DNA from: Flavobacteriales bacterium
GTDB taxonomy: Bacteria; Bacteroidota; Bacteroidia; Flavobacteriales_F; PHOS-HE28
Reading direction: 5' to 3'
Assembly (NCBI GenBank): GCA_016705545.1
Contig: JADIYA010000017.1
Location: forward strand, 38,049 to 102,048
Length of the DNA stretch: 64,000 nt
This document shows, one piece after another, positions 46,472 through 54,950 of the stretch. The notes beneath the pieces are model-generated. The model was not told where the DNA came from. It made no database searches and saw only the letters and a program-made list of their open reading frames with translations. The number at the start of each line of letters is the position of its first letter. Position 1 is the first letter of the stretch. The translations under genes were made by a program, and so were the position numbers.

Positions 46472-47659
46472 ATGGAACGCAAACGCATCGCGATCATCGG
46501 GGGAGGACCTGCTGGCCTGATCGCGGCCGATGCGCTCGCCCAACATGGCGAAGTGCACCTCTATGAGCAAGGCAGGAGCGTAGGCCGCAAATTCCTCGTG
46601 GCCGGGCAAGGCGGTTTCAACCTCACCAACAGTGCGGAGGGCGAAACGCTGAAGGCGATGTATGCGCCACCCGGTTTCCTGGATGAAGCCCTCGCATCAT
46701 TCGGGCCCGCGGAATTGCGCGCGTGGCTGCAGGAGATGGGCATCGAAACCTACGTGGGCACCAGTGGCCGCGTCTTTCCGGTGAAAGGGACCAGGCCCAT
46801 CGATGTGCTGCAGGCCATCCGCGACCGGCTGATCGCGCGCGGGGTGCGATTCCACTTGGAACATGCCTTCATCGGCTTCGATGCCGAGGCGCGCCCGATC
46901 ATCGAGCATGCGGGCAGTCGTGCAACCGTGCAAGCGGATCGCGTGCTCTTCGCGTTGGGCGGCGCGTCATGGTCCGTCACCGGATCCACGGGCCATTGGG
47001 TCACGCATTTCGCATCGCTCGGCCTGGACATCGCGCCGTTCCGCTCATCGAATTGCGGGATCAACGTGCAGTGGCCCGCGCACTTCATCGCCGCGCACGC
47101 CGGCAAGCCCTTGAAGAACATCCGCATCACGGCTGGCGATGGAAGCATCCTGGGCGAGGCCACGATCACGGAGCACGGCCTCGAGGGCAACGCGATCTAC
47201 CCGATCGTGCCGGTGGTGCGCGAAGCCTTGGAGCGCGGTGAGGAGGCCTTCATCCACATCGACCTGAAACCGAACAGCACCGCCGAGCACCTGCTGCACA
47301 AGCTTTCCGGCAGCACACCAGCCGACTACCCGAAGGCCCTGCGCCTGGATCGCGTGCAGTTGGCCATGGTGAAGGCCGTTACACCGAAGGAGCGCTTCTT
47401 CTCCCCCATCGACCTGGTGCAGGACAGCAAGCACTTGCGCATAGCGGTCACCGGTCTGCGACCGATTGAAGAAGCGATCTCGACCGTGGGGGGGATACGT
47501 CCGGCAGACCTCACGCCCGCGTTCGCAATAGCGCGCTACCCGCAGCTGCACGCCATCGGCGAAATGGTGGATTGGGACGCCCCCACCGGCGGCTACCTGC
47601 TGCAAGGCTGCTTCGCGATGGGGCACCATGCGGCGCAGTGCATCCTCGCCGCACGTTGA
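46472..47659 (+). CDS. HI0933-type flavoprotein (TIGR03862-like)
   Basis: The 395-residue FAD-dependent protein has the N-terminal Rossmann motif IAIIGGGPAGLIAADALAQ and the family segment GRKFLVAGQGGFNLTNS. It also has VGTSGRVFPVKGTRPIDVL, RVLFALGGASWSVTGSTGHW, and the C-terminal FAD-contact region EMVDWDAPTGGYLLQGCFAM. It is cytosolic. The reaction is unknown; some HI0933 relatives act on RNA bases. The start ATG follows a TCCTTTGC box. Confidence 0.88.
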   Translation: MERKRIAIIGGGPAGLIAADALAQHGEVHLYEQGRSVGRKFLVAGQGGFNLTNSAEGETLKAMYAPPGFLDEALASFGPAELRAWLQEMGIETYVGTSGRVFPVKGTRPIDVLQAIRDRLIARGVRFHLEHAFIGFDAEARPIIEHAGSRATVQADRVLFALGGASWSVTGSTGHWVTHFASLGLDIAPFRSSNCGINVQWPAHFIAAHAGKPLKNIRITAGDGSILGEATITEHGLEGNAIYPIVPVVREALERGEEAFIHIDLKPNSTAEHLLHKLSGSTPADYPKALRLDRVQLAMVKAVTPKERFFSPIDLVQDSKHLRIAVTGLRPIEEAISTVGGIRPADLTPAFAIARYPQLHAIGEMVDWDAPTGGYLLQGCFAMGHHAAQCILAAR

Positions 47660-47671
47660 CCCCGAACGTGA

Positions 47672-47773
47672 TCCGGCGGAATCGCGCTCGATGGGATCCC
47701 CAGAGGTGCCTGCCTGCTGGAGCTGACCGATGCCAACGGAGCGCGGATGGCCTTGAGGTTCGCTATCGAGTGA
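47672..47773 (+). pseudogene. Orphan 3' remnant of a T9SS sorting domain
   Basis: This open stretch encodes GIALDGIPRGACLLELTDAN then GARMALRFAIE and a stop. That is the end pattern of a type A sorting domain (IPxGxYxLxLxxxxG...F). There is no start codon and an in-frame stop precedes it, so only the tail of a cargo gene is left. It lies 12 bases after the flavoprotein gene and meets the DUF6090 remnant head on. Confidence 0.65.
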
Positions 47774-47789
47774 GCCCCGATGCCGACCA

Positions 47790-47886
47790 CCACCAGCACG
47801 ATCTCGCCCACGGCATTGGTGAGGTAGCGCGTGATGCGGCCTCTGGCCAACAGGGATTGGCGGATGGTGCGGAAGAAGCGGATCAT
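47790..47886 (-). pseudogene. 5' remnant of a fourth DUF6090 gene
   Basis: From the ATG at 47886 the frame reads MIRFFRTIRQSLLARGRITR then YLTNAVGEIVLVVVGI, nearly the same as the intact DUF6090 gene upstream. Similarity stops near 47790, where GILIAL is replaced by GAHSIANL and the sequence runs into the T9SS tail remnant on the other strand. It is a truncated copy. Confidence 0.8.
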
Positions 47887-47899
47887 GGTCGGTGTTGTT

Positions 47900-48637
47900 C
47901 TACTTAAGATCCCGAAGATCCCGAATGTGATCATCGAGTTGTACCAGAATGGAAGCGATGTCATGCTCCATCGCTTCATACCGCCCTTGCATGTACTTGC
48001 GGATGAAGAGGTTCATCTTCACGACCTCTTGGAATTTCCTGTCATCCATGAGCCGCTCATGGTCCACTGGCGTGGCCGATACCCACATGGCTTCCACGTT
48101 CAGGTGCTCCAGGACTTGCGGATAGACATGGTTCCATTGGTAGCCATCATCAAGGCCCTTCTCAACATTCTCCAGGTACACGTACTTCATGGAGTACAGG
48201 GCTGATATGGCATTGCGCAGGCTGTCGTCAGAGATCAGGTCGACGCCCACGGACTTCAGGTTCTCCCAGGCGGCCGTGTTCTCGCTGATCTGGTAGTTCC
48301 CCAGGATGTTCCCGAAATGATAGGCCAGGCTGTCGTCGAGCGTGGCCTGGTCCTGAAGGGCTTTCAGGACAGCCTCGTTGGATCGAATCCGTTCCTTGTT
48401 GCCAGCGACATTGAACTGGACATCCCGAAGGTCGGCGCTCAGGTTCTTGCGCATTTCCTGGAGCAGCGCCAGCTCCTTGCCGCGCGTTTTCCTTTCTGCA
48501 CTGGTGTTGTTGATGCTCAACGCGATGAGGATCCCGATCACCACCAGCACGATCTCGCCGATGGCATAGGTGAGGTAGCGTGTGACGCGGCCCTGGGCCA
48601 GCAGGCTTTGGCGTATGGTTCGGAAGAAGCGGATCAT
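47900..48637 (-). CDS. DUF6090 family membrane protein (copy 3)
   Basis: The 245-residue protein has a conserved N-terminus (basic MIRFFRTIRQSLLAQGRVTR, then the membrane helix IGEIVLVVIGILIALSI) and a mostly helical, coiled-coil-like extracytoplasmic part (RKTRGKELALLQEMRKNLSA). Function of the family is unknown. Its ATG overlaps the stop of copy 2 by four bases, so translation is coupled. Confidence 0.85.
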   Translation of the reverse strand: MIRFFRTIRQSLLAQGRVTRYLTYAIGEIVLVVIGILIALSINNTSAERKTRGKELALLQEMRKNLSADLRDVQFNVAGNKERIRSNEAVLKALQDQATLDDSLAYHFGNILGNYQISENTAAWENLKSVGVDLISDDSLRNAISALYSMKYVYLENVEKGLDDGYQWNHVYPQVLEHLNVEAMWVSATPVDHERLMDDRKFQEVVKMNLFIRKYMQGRYEAMEHDIASILVQLDDHIRDLRDLK

Positions 48638-49362
48638 GAGCCCTTCAATTCGTGATCTATTAGTTCCAGTAGTTCATTGGTAGCGGTCTGCAGTGTCTTG
48701 AACCGACCGATCGCAGCCTTTGCCAGGCGTTCACGCTGGAGTAGTTTCATGCGGAGCAGGTACCGCTTCTCGCGATCAAGCATGAGCTCGTTCTCCATCT
48801 CACCCGTTGCGGCGCAACCGAAGCCCAATGCATTGTCGGACACGAATGGCCCGTACTGCATGTCCACGATGAAAAGGTTGTTGTTGTTGGTGACAGTCGT
48901 GGTGTAGTCGCTCAGTTGGTAGTACCGCACGATGCTGTTCTCGAGCGAGGCATTCCGGATGAGCGCGATCTGGCCTGAAGAGGTCATCTTGCTCATGGTG
49001 GCCTTGTTGGCGACGAAGGTGTGGCGCGTGGTGAGCCTGAAGAGGATGGCCTGTAGCTCGACGGCGCCGATCTGACCGCGTTCGTAGCCTCTTGCACTGT
49101 CGATCTGTGACACGAAGCCTGCTTCGAAGGTGATCTGTTCGGCGATCAGCTCCTGTTGTATGACCAGGTCGTCCCGTAGGTCCTGTAGTAGCTCATATTG
49201 TGCCTGAAGGTCTTGCCTGCCCTTGTTCCATGTATTTATGCTGAGCGCGATCAATATCCCGATCACCACCAGCACGATCTCGCCGATAGCATAGACCAGA
49301 TAGCGGGTGAGACGGTTCTCCTTCAGGAGCCGCTGGCGGATGGAGTTGAAGATGCGTGGCAT
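48634..49362 (-). CDS. DUF6090 family membrane protein (copy 2)
   Basis: This 242-residue paralogue starts MPRIFNSIRQRLLKENRLTR followed by the same helix (IGEIVLVVIGILIALSINTW). The extracytoplasmic region (YELLQDLRDDLVIQQELIAE, TTVTNNNNLFIVDMQYGP) differs strongly from copy 3. It lies 13 bases after copy 1 and overlaps copy 3. Role unknown. Confidence 0.85.
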   Translation of the reverse strand: MPRIFNSIRQRLLKENRLTRYLVYAIGEIVLVVIGILIALSINTWNKGRQDLQAQYELLQDLRDDLVIQQELIAEQITFEAGFVSQIDSARGYERGQIGAVELQAILFRLTTRHTFVANKATMSKMTSSGQIALIRNASLENSIVRYYQLSDYTTTVTNNNNLFIVDMQYGPFVSDNALGFGCAATGEMENELMLDREKRYLLRMKLLQRERLAKAAIGRFKTLQTATNELLELIDHELKGS

Positions 49363-49375
49363 GTGGGAGCGTGGT

Positions 49376-50170
49376 TCAGTTGGTCCTCAGCTCAGCATCG
49401 ATCAGCGCCAGGATCTCCACGATGCTCTTGCGCAGCGCCTCGCTCTGCCGGTTGGCGAACAGGCTCGCGGAAACCACTGTCGACAGGAGGTCCTCCGTCT
49501 CTGGCTGGGCGAAGAAAGCTGCAAGGTCAGGGGGACGCTTGGAGCGCGCGAAGTCCAGGTTCACCGCGCTCTTCTTGTCAAGCATGATGGTCTGCACTAC
49601 ATCCAGACCGCTCCATTTGGCGGCATGGATGTTCCGCATGGGGTAGTGCACCCGTAGGAATGGCGCATAGACGTTGCGGTTGAGGCCGATCCAGGCCACC
49701 TCCTCCTCGGTCACTTGGACCAGTTCGCTGGTCCATGAGGAAAGCTTGCGCCGCAGTTCCAGGTTGCTGATGAGGTACAGTCGTCCGGATGTGATCAGGT
49801 CGTTGGTCACCGGGTCAAACGTGGGGCTCACCGTGGTCCGTGCGATATGGGTCTCCACTGAGTCCATATCGATCATCGCCGTATCGTCGTGGTAGGCCAG
49901 CAATTGCAGCGATGAGCGAATCATGCTCTTGCGCATGGAGATCTTCTCGTCCAACTGCACCAGGTTCGAGGTGAACTCATCGCGCAATTGTTCCAACGTT
50001 TGGACCTCCTGCCTGCGCTGGTTGCGCTCTTCCTTCAGCAGGTTCAGCTGCAAGGCGATCAAGATCCCGATCACGACCAGCACGATCTCGCCCACCGCAT
50101 AGACCAGGTAGCGGGTAAGGCGGTTCTCCTTCAGGAGCCGCTGGCGGATGATGTTGAAGATGCGGGGCAT
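49376..50170 (-). CDS. DUF6090 family membrane protein (copy 1)
   Basis: The first gene of the array, 264 residues. The N-terminus MPRIFNIIRQRLLKENRLTR is nearly identical to copy 2, again followed by one membrane helix, then a coiled-coil-like part (RRQEVQTLEQLRDEFTSNLV) and a C-terminal segment ending IVEILALIDAELRTN. The ATG at 50170 begins the conserved N-terminus; the frame upstream to 50383 has no family character. It is divergent from feoA. Confidence 0.85.
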   Translation of the reverse strand: MPRIFNIIRQRLLKENRLTRYLVYAVGEIVLVVIGILIALQLNLLKEERNQRRQEVQTLEQLRDEFTSNLVQLDEKISMRKSMIRSSLQLLAYHDDTAMIDMDSVETHIARTTVSPTFDPVTNDLITSGRLYLISNLELRRKLSSWTSELVQVTEEEVAWIGLNRNVYAPFLRVHYPMRNIHAAKWSGLDVVQTIMLDKKSAVNLDFARSKRPPDLAAFFAQPETEDLLSTVVSASLFANRQSEALRKSIVEILALIDAELRTN

Positions 50171-50344
50171 GGGCAGGGTTGGTCGGTGAAGATGCAGAAT
50201 CGGCCCTTTCCGCAGCTCATTCCACGGATGCGGCGACAAGCAGCAGAAGCAAGGTTGAACGACGCATGGCCGCAGAAGCAACCCACCATACCATGATCGC
50301 GGTATTCCGACGCAACCATTCCGTTCGGACCTTCGCCACCTTCC

Positions 50345-50614
50345 ATGATACCGGAAAGCGAGCGCACCATCAGCCTGGACCAATTACCCGAAGAGGGCTC
50401 GGCCACGGTTGCCGGCGTCACCGTGCCAACGGATGCGGCTGAGCGCACCCTCGTGCTGCGCCTGCTCGAATTGGGCTTCGTGCCAGGCGAGCGCGTGCAG
50501 GTGATCCATGAAGGCCGTCATCGCCGGGATCCCATTGCCGTGCGATTGGGCCACACCACTTTCGCATTGCGCCGCCATGAAGCTGCCTTCATCCAAGTGA
50601 CCCCTTCAGCGTAG
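50345..50614 (+). CDS. feoA: Ferrous iron transport protein FeoA
   Basis: This 89-residue SH3-like protein assists FeoB in ferrous iron uptake. It has LEQ-like start ISLDQLPEEGSATVAGVTVP, then LRLLELGFVPGERVQVIHEG and DPIAVRLGHTTFALRRHEA, the usual FeoA pattern. The stop is directly followed by the feoB ATG. In many Bacteroidota FeoA is fused to FeoB; here they are separate. Confidence 0.92.
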   Translation: MIPESERTISLDQLPEEGSATVAGVTVPTDAAERTLVLRLLELGFVPGERVQVIHEGRHRRDPIAVRLGHTTFALRRHEAAFIQVTPSA

Positions 50615-52450
50615 ATGAGCATCCCCTCACCTGCCCTGCCGCTGCGCATCGCCCTGCTGGGCAATCCGAACTGCGGCAAGACGGCGCTCTTCAACCTGCT
50701 CACCGGCAGCCGCCAGAAGGTGGCCAACTATGCAGGCGTCACCGTGGAGCGCAAGGAAGGCGTGATGCGCACCGCGAGCGGACGACGCATCAAGGTGCTC
50801 GACCTGCCCGGTGCGTACAGCCTCAACGCGCTCTCGAATGATGAAGCCGTGACGCGCGATGTGATCACCGGACATAGCAAAGAGGCCCTGCCCGACCTGC
50901 TGGTGTGCGTTGCCGATGCCACCAACCTGCGGCTGCACCTGCGCCTGGTGCTCGAGGCGCGACAGCTCGGCCTGCCCCTGGTGGTGGCCCTGAACAAGAT
51001 GGACCGCGCCAAGCAGCTCGGCATCGTCATCGACAGGGCCTTGCTCGCGCGCGAGCTGAACCTGCCGATCGTGGAGACGGTGAGCGTGCATGCACACGGC
51101 GCCGATGCGCTTCGCGCAGCCTTGGATGAACCGCTTCGTGCAGCACCGCCGCCGCATTGGAAACAGCCCGACGTGGAACAGGTGCTGGCCACGCAGAGCG
51201 ATGTGCTCGGCATCTTCAACCGCACCGTCACCTCTCCAACCACCGATAAGGACCCGAGCATCCGCATCGACCGTTTCCTGATGCATCCGGTGTGGGGCTT
51301 CGTGGTGCTCGCGCTCGTGCTCTTCATCACCTTCCTCGCGGTGTTCTCCGGCGGCGACGTGCTCTCCGGCTGGATCGAGGATGGCTTCGGCGCGATCGCC
51401 GGCGCTGTGGAAGCCAACATGGCCGATGGCCCCTTGCGCGGCTTGCTCGTGGAAGGAGTCATCGGCGGCGTTGGCGGCGTGATCGTGTTCCTGCCGCAGA
51501 TCCTCATCCTCTTCGGCTTCATCCTCGCGCTCGAAGCATCGGGCTATTTGCCGCGCGCGGCCTTCCTGCTCGATAAGCCCATGAGCGCCGCAGGGCTCTC
51601 GGGCCGCTCCTTCATCCCCCTGCTCAGCAGCTTCGCCTGCGCCATACCGGGCATCATGGCCACGCGCACCATCAGCCATTGGCGCGACCGCCTTACCACC
51701 ATCCTCATCGCCCCGCTCATGGCCTGCTCGGCGCGCATCCCGGTGTACACGCTGCTCGTGGCGGCCCTTTTCCCCGACGATGCCATGTCCGCCGCCCTGG
51801 TGATGGTGGGGCTTTATGCCCTCGGCATCGTGGCGGCCATGACGGTGGCATGGTTCATCAAGCGCTCCGACAAGCACGCTGCCCGCTCACCCCTGCTCAT
51901 GGAGCTGCCCGCCTACCAATGGCCTGACCTGCGGAGCCTCGTGATCGGACTGTGGGAGCGCGCCGTGATCTTCCTGCGCCGCGTGGGCACAATCATCCTC
52001 GCCATCACCATCGTGATGTGGGCGCTCTATACCGTGCCGTCGCCGCGCGACAATGGACGAAGCCTCGCAGGCGAGCTCGGTCATGCTCTGCACCATGTGT
52101 TCAAGCCAATCGGCTTCAACGAGCAGATCTCCTTCGCGCTGGTGCCCGGCATGGCCGCGCGCGAAGTGGTGGTGAGCGCGCTGGGCACTGCTTACGCGAT
52201 GGATGGCGAAGAGGACGCCGTGAAGGAGCAGCTCCGCGAGCGCATCACGCGCGAATGGCCCTTGGCCACCAAGCTCTCGCTCCTGCTGTGGATGGTCTTC
52301 GCCCCGCAATGCCTCAGCACCTTCGTGGTGGTGAAGCGCGAGACCGGCTCGTGGAAGCAGATGTGGATCATGGGCGGCTACCTCTTCGCACTGGCCTACC
52401 TTGCCAGCCTCATCACTTATCAGCTCACCACCTGGCTCACCGCATCGTGA
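50615..52450 (+). CDS. feoB: Ferrous iron transporter FeoB
   Basis: FeoB is the inner-membrane Fe(II) transporter with an N-terminal G domain. The protein shows G1 GNPNCGKTALFN, G3 DLPGAYSLNALSNDE and G4 NKMD, then membrane Gate domains (LSGRSFIPLLSSFACAIPGI with a conserved Cys, and ALVPGMAAREVVVSALGTAY). At 611 residues it is on the short side for the family but looks complete. It abuts feoA with no gap, and its stop overlaps the Cys-rich mini-protein gene (TGATG). Confidence 0.95.
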   Translation: MSIPSPALPLRIALLGNPNCGKTALFNLLTGSRQKVANYAGVTVERKEGVMRTASGRRIKVLDLPGAYSLNALSNDEAVTRDVITGHSKEALPDLLVCVADATNLRLHLRLVLEARQLGLPLVVALNKMDRAKQLGIVIDRALLARELNLPIVETVSVHAHGADALRAALDEPLRAAPPPHWKQPDVEQVLATQSDVLGIFNRTVTSPTTDKDPSIRIDRFLMHPVWGFVVLALVLFITFLAVFSGGDVLSGWIEDGFGAIAGAVEANMADGPLRGLLVEGVIGGVGGVIVFLPQILILFGFILALEASGYLPRAAFLLDKPMSAAGLSGRSFIPLLSSFACAIPGIMATRTISHWRDRLTTILIAPLMACSARIPVYTLLVAALFPDDAMSAALVMVGLYALGIVAAMTVAWFIKRSDKHAARSPLLMELPAYQWPDLRSLVIGLWERAVIFLRRVGTIILAITIVMWALYTVPSPRDNGRSLAGELGHALHHVFKPIGFNEQISFALVPGMAAREVVVSALGTAYAMDGEEDAVKEQLRERITREWPLATKLSLLLWMVFAPQCLSTFVVVKRETGSWKQMWIMGGYLFALAYLASLITYQLTTWLTAS

Positions 52451-52605
52451 TGCAGACCGCCTTCGCTACCATGATCGTGCTGCTGTCCGCCGGTTACTTG
52501 GCGTGGACCTGGCTGCCGCGACGGAAGGCCGCGTCGGCACCTGACGCAAGTGAACCCGGTGCTTGCGCTGCGTGCCATGGCTGCGCTGGCTGCGGCGCGC
52601 ATTGA
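52450..52605 (+). CDS. FeoB-associated Cys-rich mini membrane protein
   Basis: A 51-residue protein that starts on the last base of the feoB stop. It has one transmembrane helix (FATMIVLLSAGYLAWTWL), a basic turn (RRK) and a C-terminal Cys cluster (ACAACHGCAGCGAH). The layout matches the small FeoB-associated Cys-rich proteins (PF12669 type), which may help Fe(II) handling; the mechanism is not established. Confidence 0.75.
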   Translation: MQTAFATMIVLLSAGYLAWTWLPRRKAASAPDASEPGACAACHGCAGCGAH

Positions 52606-52613
52606 AGCAAGGG

Positions 52614-52898
52614 TCACAGTCGGCTGACGAGGCCCTCGATCGCATCCCGCAATTTCTCGCACGCGCGGATCGTGTCGCTCAGCAGCTCAGGGCGCGGCGT
52701 CAACGTGCTCTCGCGCAGCGCATCAACAAGCGGCGGCAATCCCGCGCAGCGCGTATCCAGGCCGATGCCCTGCTCCATCTGCGCCTCGATATCGGCAATG
52801 AGGCCCTCGTCCACGCGGCCATGGCGCAACTCGGTCTGGAGCATGAGCACGGTGCGGCTGAGGGTGCGCAGGGAGCGAACGAGAGGAAGGGTCGCCAT
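52614..52898 (-). CDS. Small helical hypothetical protein
   Basis: This 94-residue product (MATLPLVRSLRTLSRTVLML start; CEKLRDAIEGLVSRL end) is predicted mostly helical, with no signal peptide and no motif I know. It is convergent with the feo operon, stop to stop about eight bases. Start at 52898 is chosen over 52937, which adds basic residues only. Confidence 0.55.
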   Translation of the reverse strand: MATLPLVRSLRTLSRTVLMLQTELRHGRVDEGLIADIEAQMEQGIGLDTRCAGLPPLVDALRESTLTPRPELLSDTIRACEKLRDAIEGLVSRL

Positions 52899-53007
52899 CG
52901 GCCGCGAAGATGCGCGCTTGCGACTGAGCACGATCACCTCCGCAGGTGAGGTTGATCAGGCCCTTCGCCGATCCGTCGGGCTAGGTTTCGCCCATCACCC
53001 TCAGCCC

Positions 53008-53283
53008 ATGCCCATCCTCGACCTGAATGTGGACAACCTGAAATGCGGCGGCTGCGCCAGCACCGTGCGCAAGCGCCTGAATGAGCTGCCCGGAGTGGTC
53101 TCCACCTCGGTGGATGTGGACAACGGCACGGTGACCGTTGCGCACGACGGCACCACGGAGCGCAGCACCATCACCTTGCTGCTGCATAGGCTGGGCTATC
53201 CCCTCAGCGGCACCGGCGGCATCACCGAGAAAGCCAAATCGTACGTGAGCTGCGCCATTGGTCGGCTGCACGGCGAAGAATGA
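53008..53283 (+). CDS. Heavy-metal-associated (HMA) domain protein
   Basis: A 91-residue protein made of one HMA fold with the metal-binding motif CGGCAS (GxxCxxC type) in VDNLKCGGCASTVRKRLNEL. The C-terminal part (YVSCAIGRLHGEE) adds a third Cys. It could be a copper or other soft-metal chaperone. A TAGGTTTCG box at 52982 may be its promoter. The next gene is 21 bases downstream. Confidence 0.85.
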   Translation: MPILDLNVDNLKCGGCASTVRKRLNELPGVVSTSVDVDNGTVTVAHDGTTERSTITLLLHRLGYPLSGTGGITEKAKSYVSCAIGRLHGEE

Positions 53284-53304
53284 ACCGCTAACCCTTCCAC
53301 CACC

Positions 53305-53679
53305 ATGATCAGCTTCTTCTCACGCCTCAGCCTGCCCGCTCTCCTGCTGGTCTCGCTCTTCACGCTTCGGGCCCCAAAGGCTAGCGCGCAAGACAGCCCC
53401 TCCGGCGTCATGGAGGCCATCGTGACCATGCGCGACCCTGGTGTTGACGTGCAGGCGTGGCAGCGCTTCGCCCTCCGCGTGGGCAAGGAAACCGGTGCCA
53501 ACATCGAATACAGCTGCCAACGCGCGGGCATCATCGTGCTGCGCCTCGAGCGCCCGTCCATCCAGGAGAAGGCCGATGCCATCACGCTCGTGCGCCGGCT
53601 GCTCACCGATGCCGGCATCACCACGGCCGTCGAATTCCTGCACGTGCACGTGGAGCGCACCTCGGTGAACAAGTGTTGA
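53305..53679 (+). CDS. Secreted small protein of unknown function
   Basis: The 124-residue product has a signal peptide (SLPALLLVSLFTLRAPKASA). The mature ~95 residues contain two conserved-looking strands and helices (EAIVTMRDPGVDVQAWQRFA; KADAITLVRRLLTDAGITTA) and end HVERTSVNKC. The fold resembles a small ferredoxin-like domain, as in its HMA neighbour, but lacks the CxxC. Probably cotranscribed with the HMA gene. Confidence 0.65.
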   Translation: MISFFSRLSLPALLLVSLFTLRAPKASAQDSPSGVMEAIVTMRDPGVDVQAWQRFALRVGKETGANIEYSCQRAGIIVLRLERPSIQEKADAITLVRRLLTDAGITTAVEFLHVHVERTSVNKC

Positions 53680-53744
53680 TGACCTGCCAGCCTGGTGCGC
53701 AGGCACGCGGATGACGTGGGTACAGCGCGCTGCGCGCATGACGC

Positions 53745-54950
53745 TCAACGCACCTCCAGCACCTGTCCTTCCTCCACCCAATTCTGCGGTCGAACACCGA
53801 GCTCACCACCGGGCAGCGAGTACACGATCTCCATCGCCCCGATGTGAACCCGCCCGTGTGAGGTGGTGCGGTACACAAGGTAGCCGGCGGAAGCAGCGGG
53901 GGTGGCGGACCATTCCGTTGCGGCGCCGTCCATGCCATGCGGGTGGCGCAGCATTTCGATGAACACGCGCTCACCCCCAGATGCAGTCCACCGCATGGTT
54001 CCGCTCTTCAGGCCGATGGTCAGGTGCTCCGGCGTTAGTTCATCAACCTCGGTCAGCGTGAACGGACCCCAAGTGCCCCAGCGTGTGTTCGTCATGAGGA
54101 TGGCCGTGCCCGGCAGGGGCGAGATGCCGCGCACGTAATACCCGGATCCGCCTGTTCCGTGCCAGTGCTCATCCATGGACCTGATCACCAGATCATCCAC
54201 CTCATCGTCGTGGATGTCGACCACCTCATCCGGAGCCACACCCGGCGGCACCATCACCTGCGGCTCCGCTGGTTCATGGCCGAAGTCGAAGGGCGGTTCC
54301 TCGGGTTCGCGCTTCAGCACGATGAGGTCGCCTTCCTCACCATAGCCGTTCGGTACATGCACCACATGCTTCGTCTTGATCGTCACTCGACCATGGGGAT
54401 ACGGGAGTTCGAATTCGAAGGCCGCGACGCTCGTCCCGCGTTCATTGGCGCTGCGCATAACCAGCGTGAGCCCGTCGTGATGGTCGCCCGTGCCGTACCA
54501 ACCGTCCTGGTCCTTCGTTATCGCCGGGCCGAACGGGCGCTCCAGCAGCCAGAATTCCGTGGGGTGGTCCTCATCGGTCCAGCTCAATTGCTTGAAGTGG
54601 ATGCGTGCGGCGAGCAGGCCGGTGTCGAGCCGTGTGCTGTCCTCCAGCGTGTACCAGCGTTGATTGCTGGGCGTGTTCCACATCAGGATGGCGTTGCCAC
54701 TGAGCGTGCGCACGCCCAACAGGTGCTTGCCCAAGTAGCCGGGTTGCTCCGGATCGGAGATGTGGATCGTTCGGGTGGTGATCAGCAGGTCCGCTCTGCC
54801 ATCGCCGGTCACGTCCACGTATTCATCAGGCGGAGGACCAGGAATGATGCGGTCGGCTTGGGCATGGGCAGTATGCAACAGGGGCGCGAAGGCCAGCGTG
54901 AGGATCATGGCCCTCGACGAAAGCATCGGATGCTGGCGATAACGTGCCAT
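53745..54950 (-). CDS. Secreted protein with two calcium-loop-like repeat modules
   Basis: The 401-residue protein has a signal peptide (MILTLAFAPLLHTAHAQ) and two similar ~180-residue modules. Module 1 begins PPDEYVDVTGDGRADLLITT and includes LGVRTLSGNAILMWNT; module 2 begins APDEVVDIHDDEVDDLVIRS and includes GISPLPGTAILMTNT. The Asp-rich D-x-D/N-x-D starts look like dockerin or FG-GAP calcium loops. The 56660 gene holds one more copy. It overlaps the T9SS gene by one base, so it ends a four-gene run of exported proteins. Function unknown. Confidence 0.75.
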   Translation of the reverse strand: MARYRQHPMLSSRAMILTLAFAPLLHTAHAQADRIIPGPPPDEYVDVTGDGRADLLITTRTIHISDPEQPGYLGKHLLGVRTLSGNAILMWNTPSNQRWYTLEDSTRLDTGLLAARIHFKQLSWTDEDHPTEFWLLERPFGPAITKDQDGWYGTGDHHDGLTLVMRSANERGTSVAAFEFELPYPHGRVTIKTKHVVHVPNGYGEEGDLIVLKREPEEPPFDFGHEPAEPQVMVPPGVAPDEVVDIHDDEVDDLVIRSMDEHWHGTGGSGYYVRGISPLPGTAILMTNTRWGTWGPFTLTEVDELTPEHLTIGLKSGTMRWTASGGERVFIEMLRHPHGMDGAATEWSATPAASAGYLVYRTTSHGRVHIGAMEIVYSLPGGELGVRPQNWVEEGQVLEVR

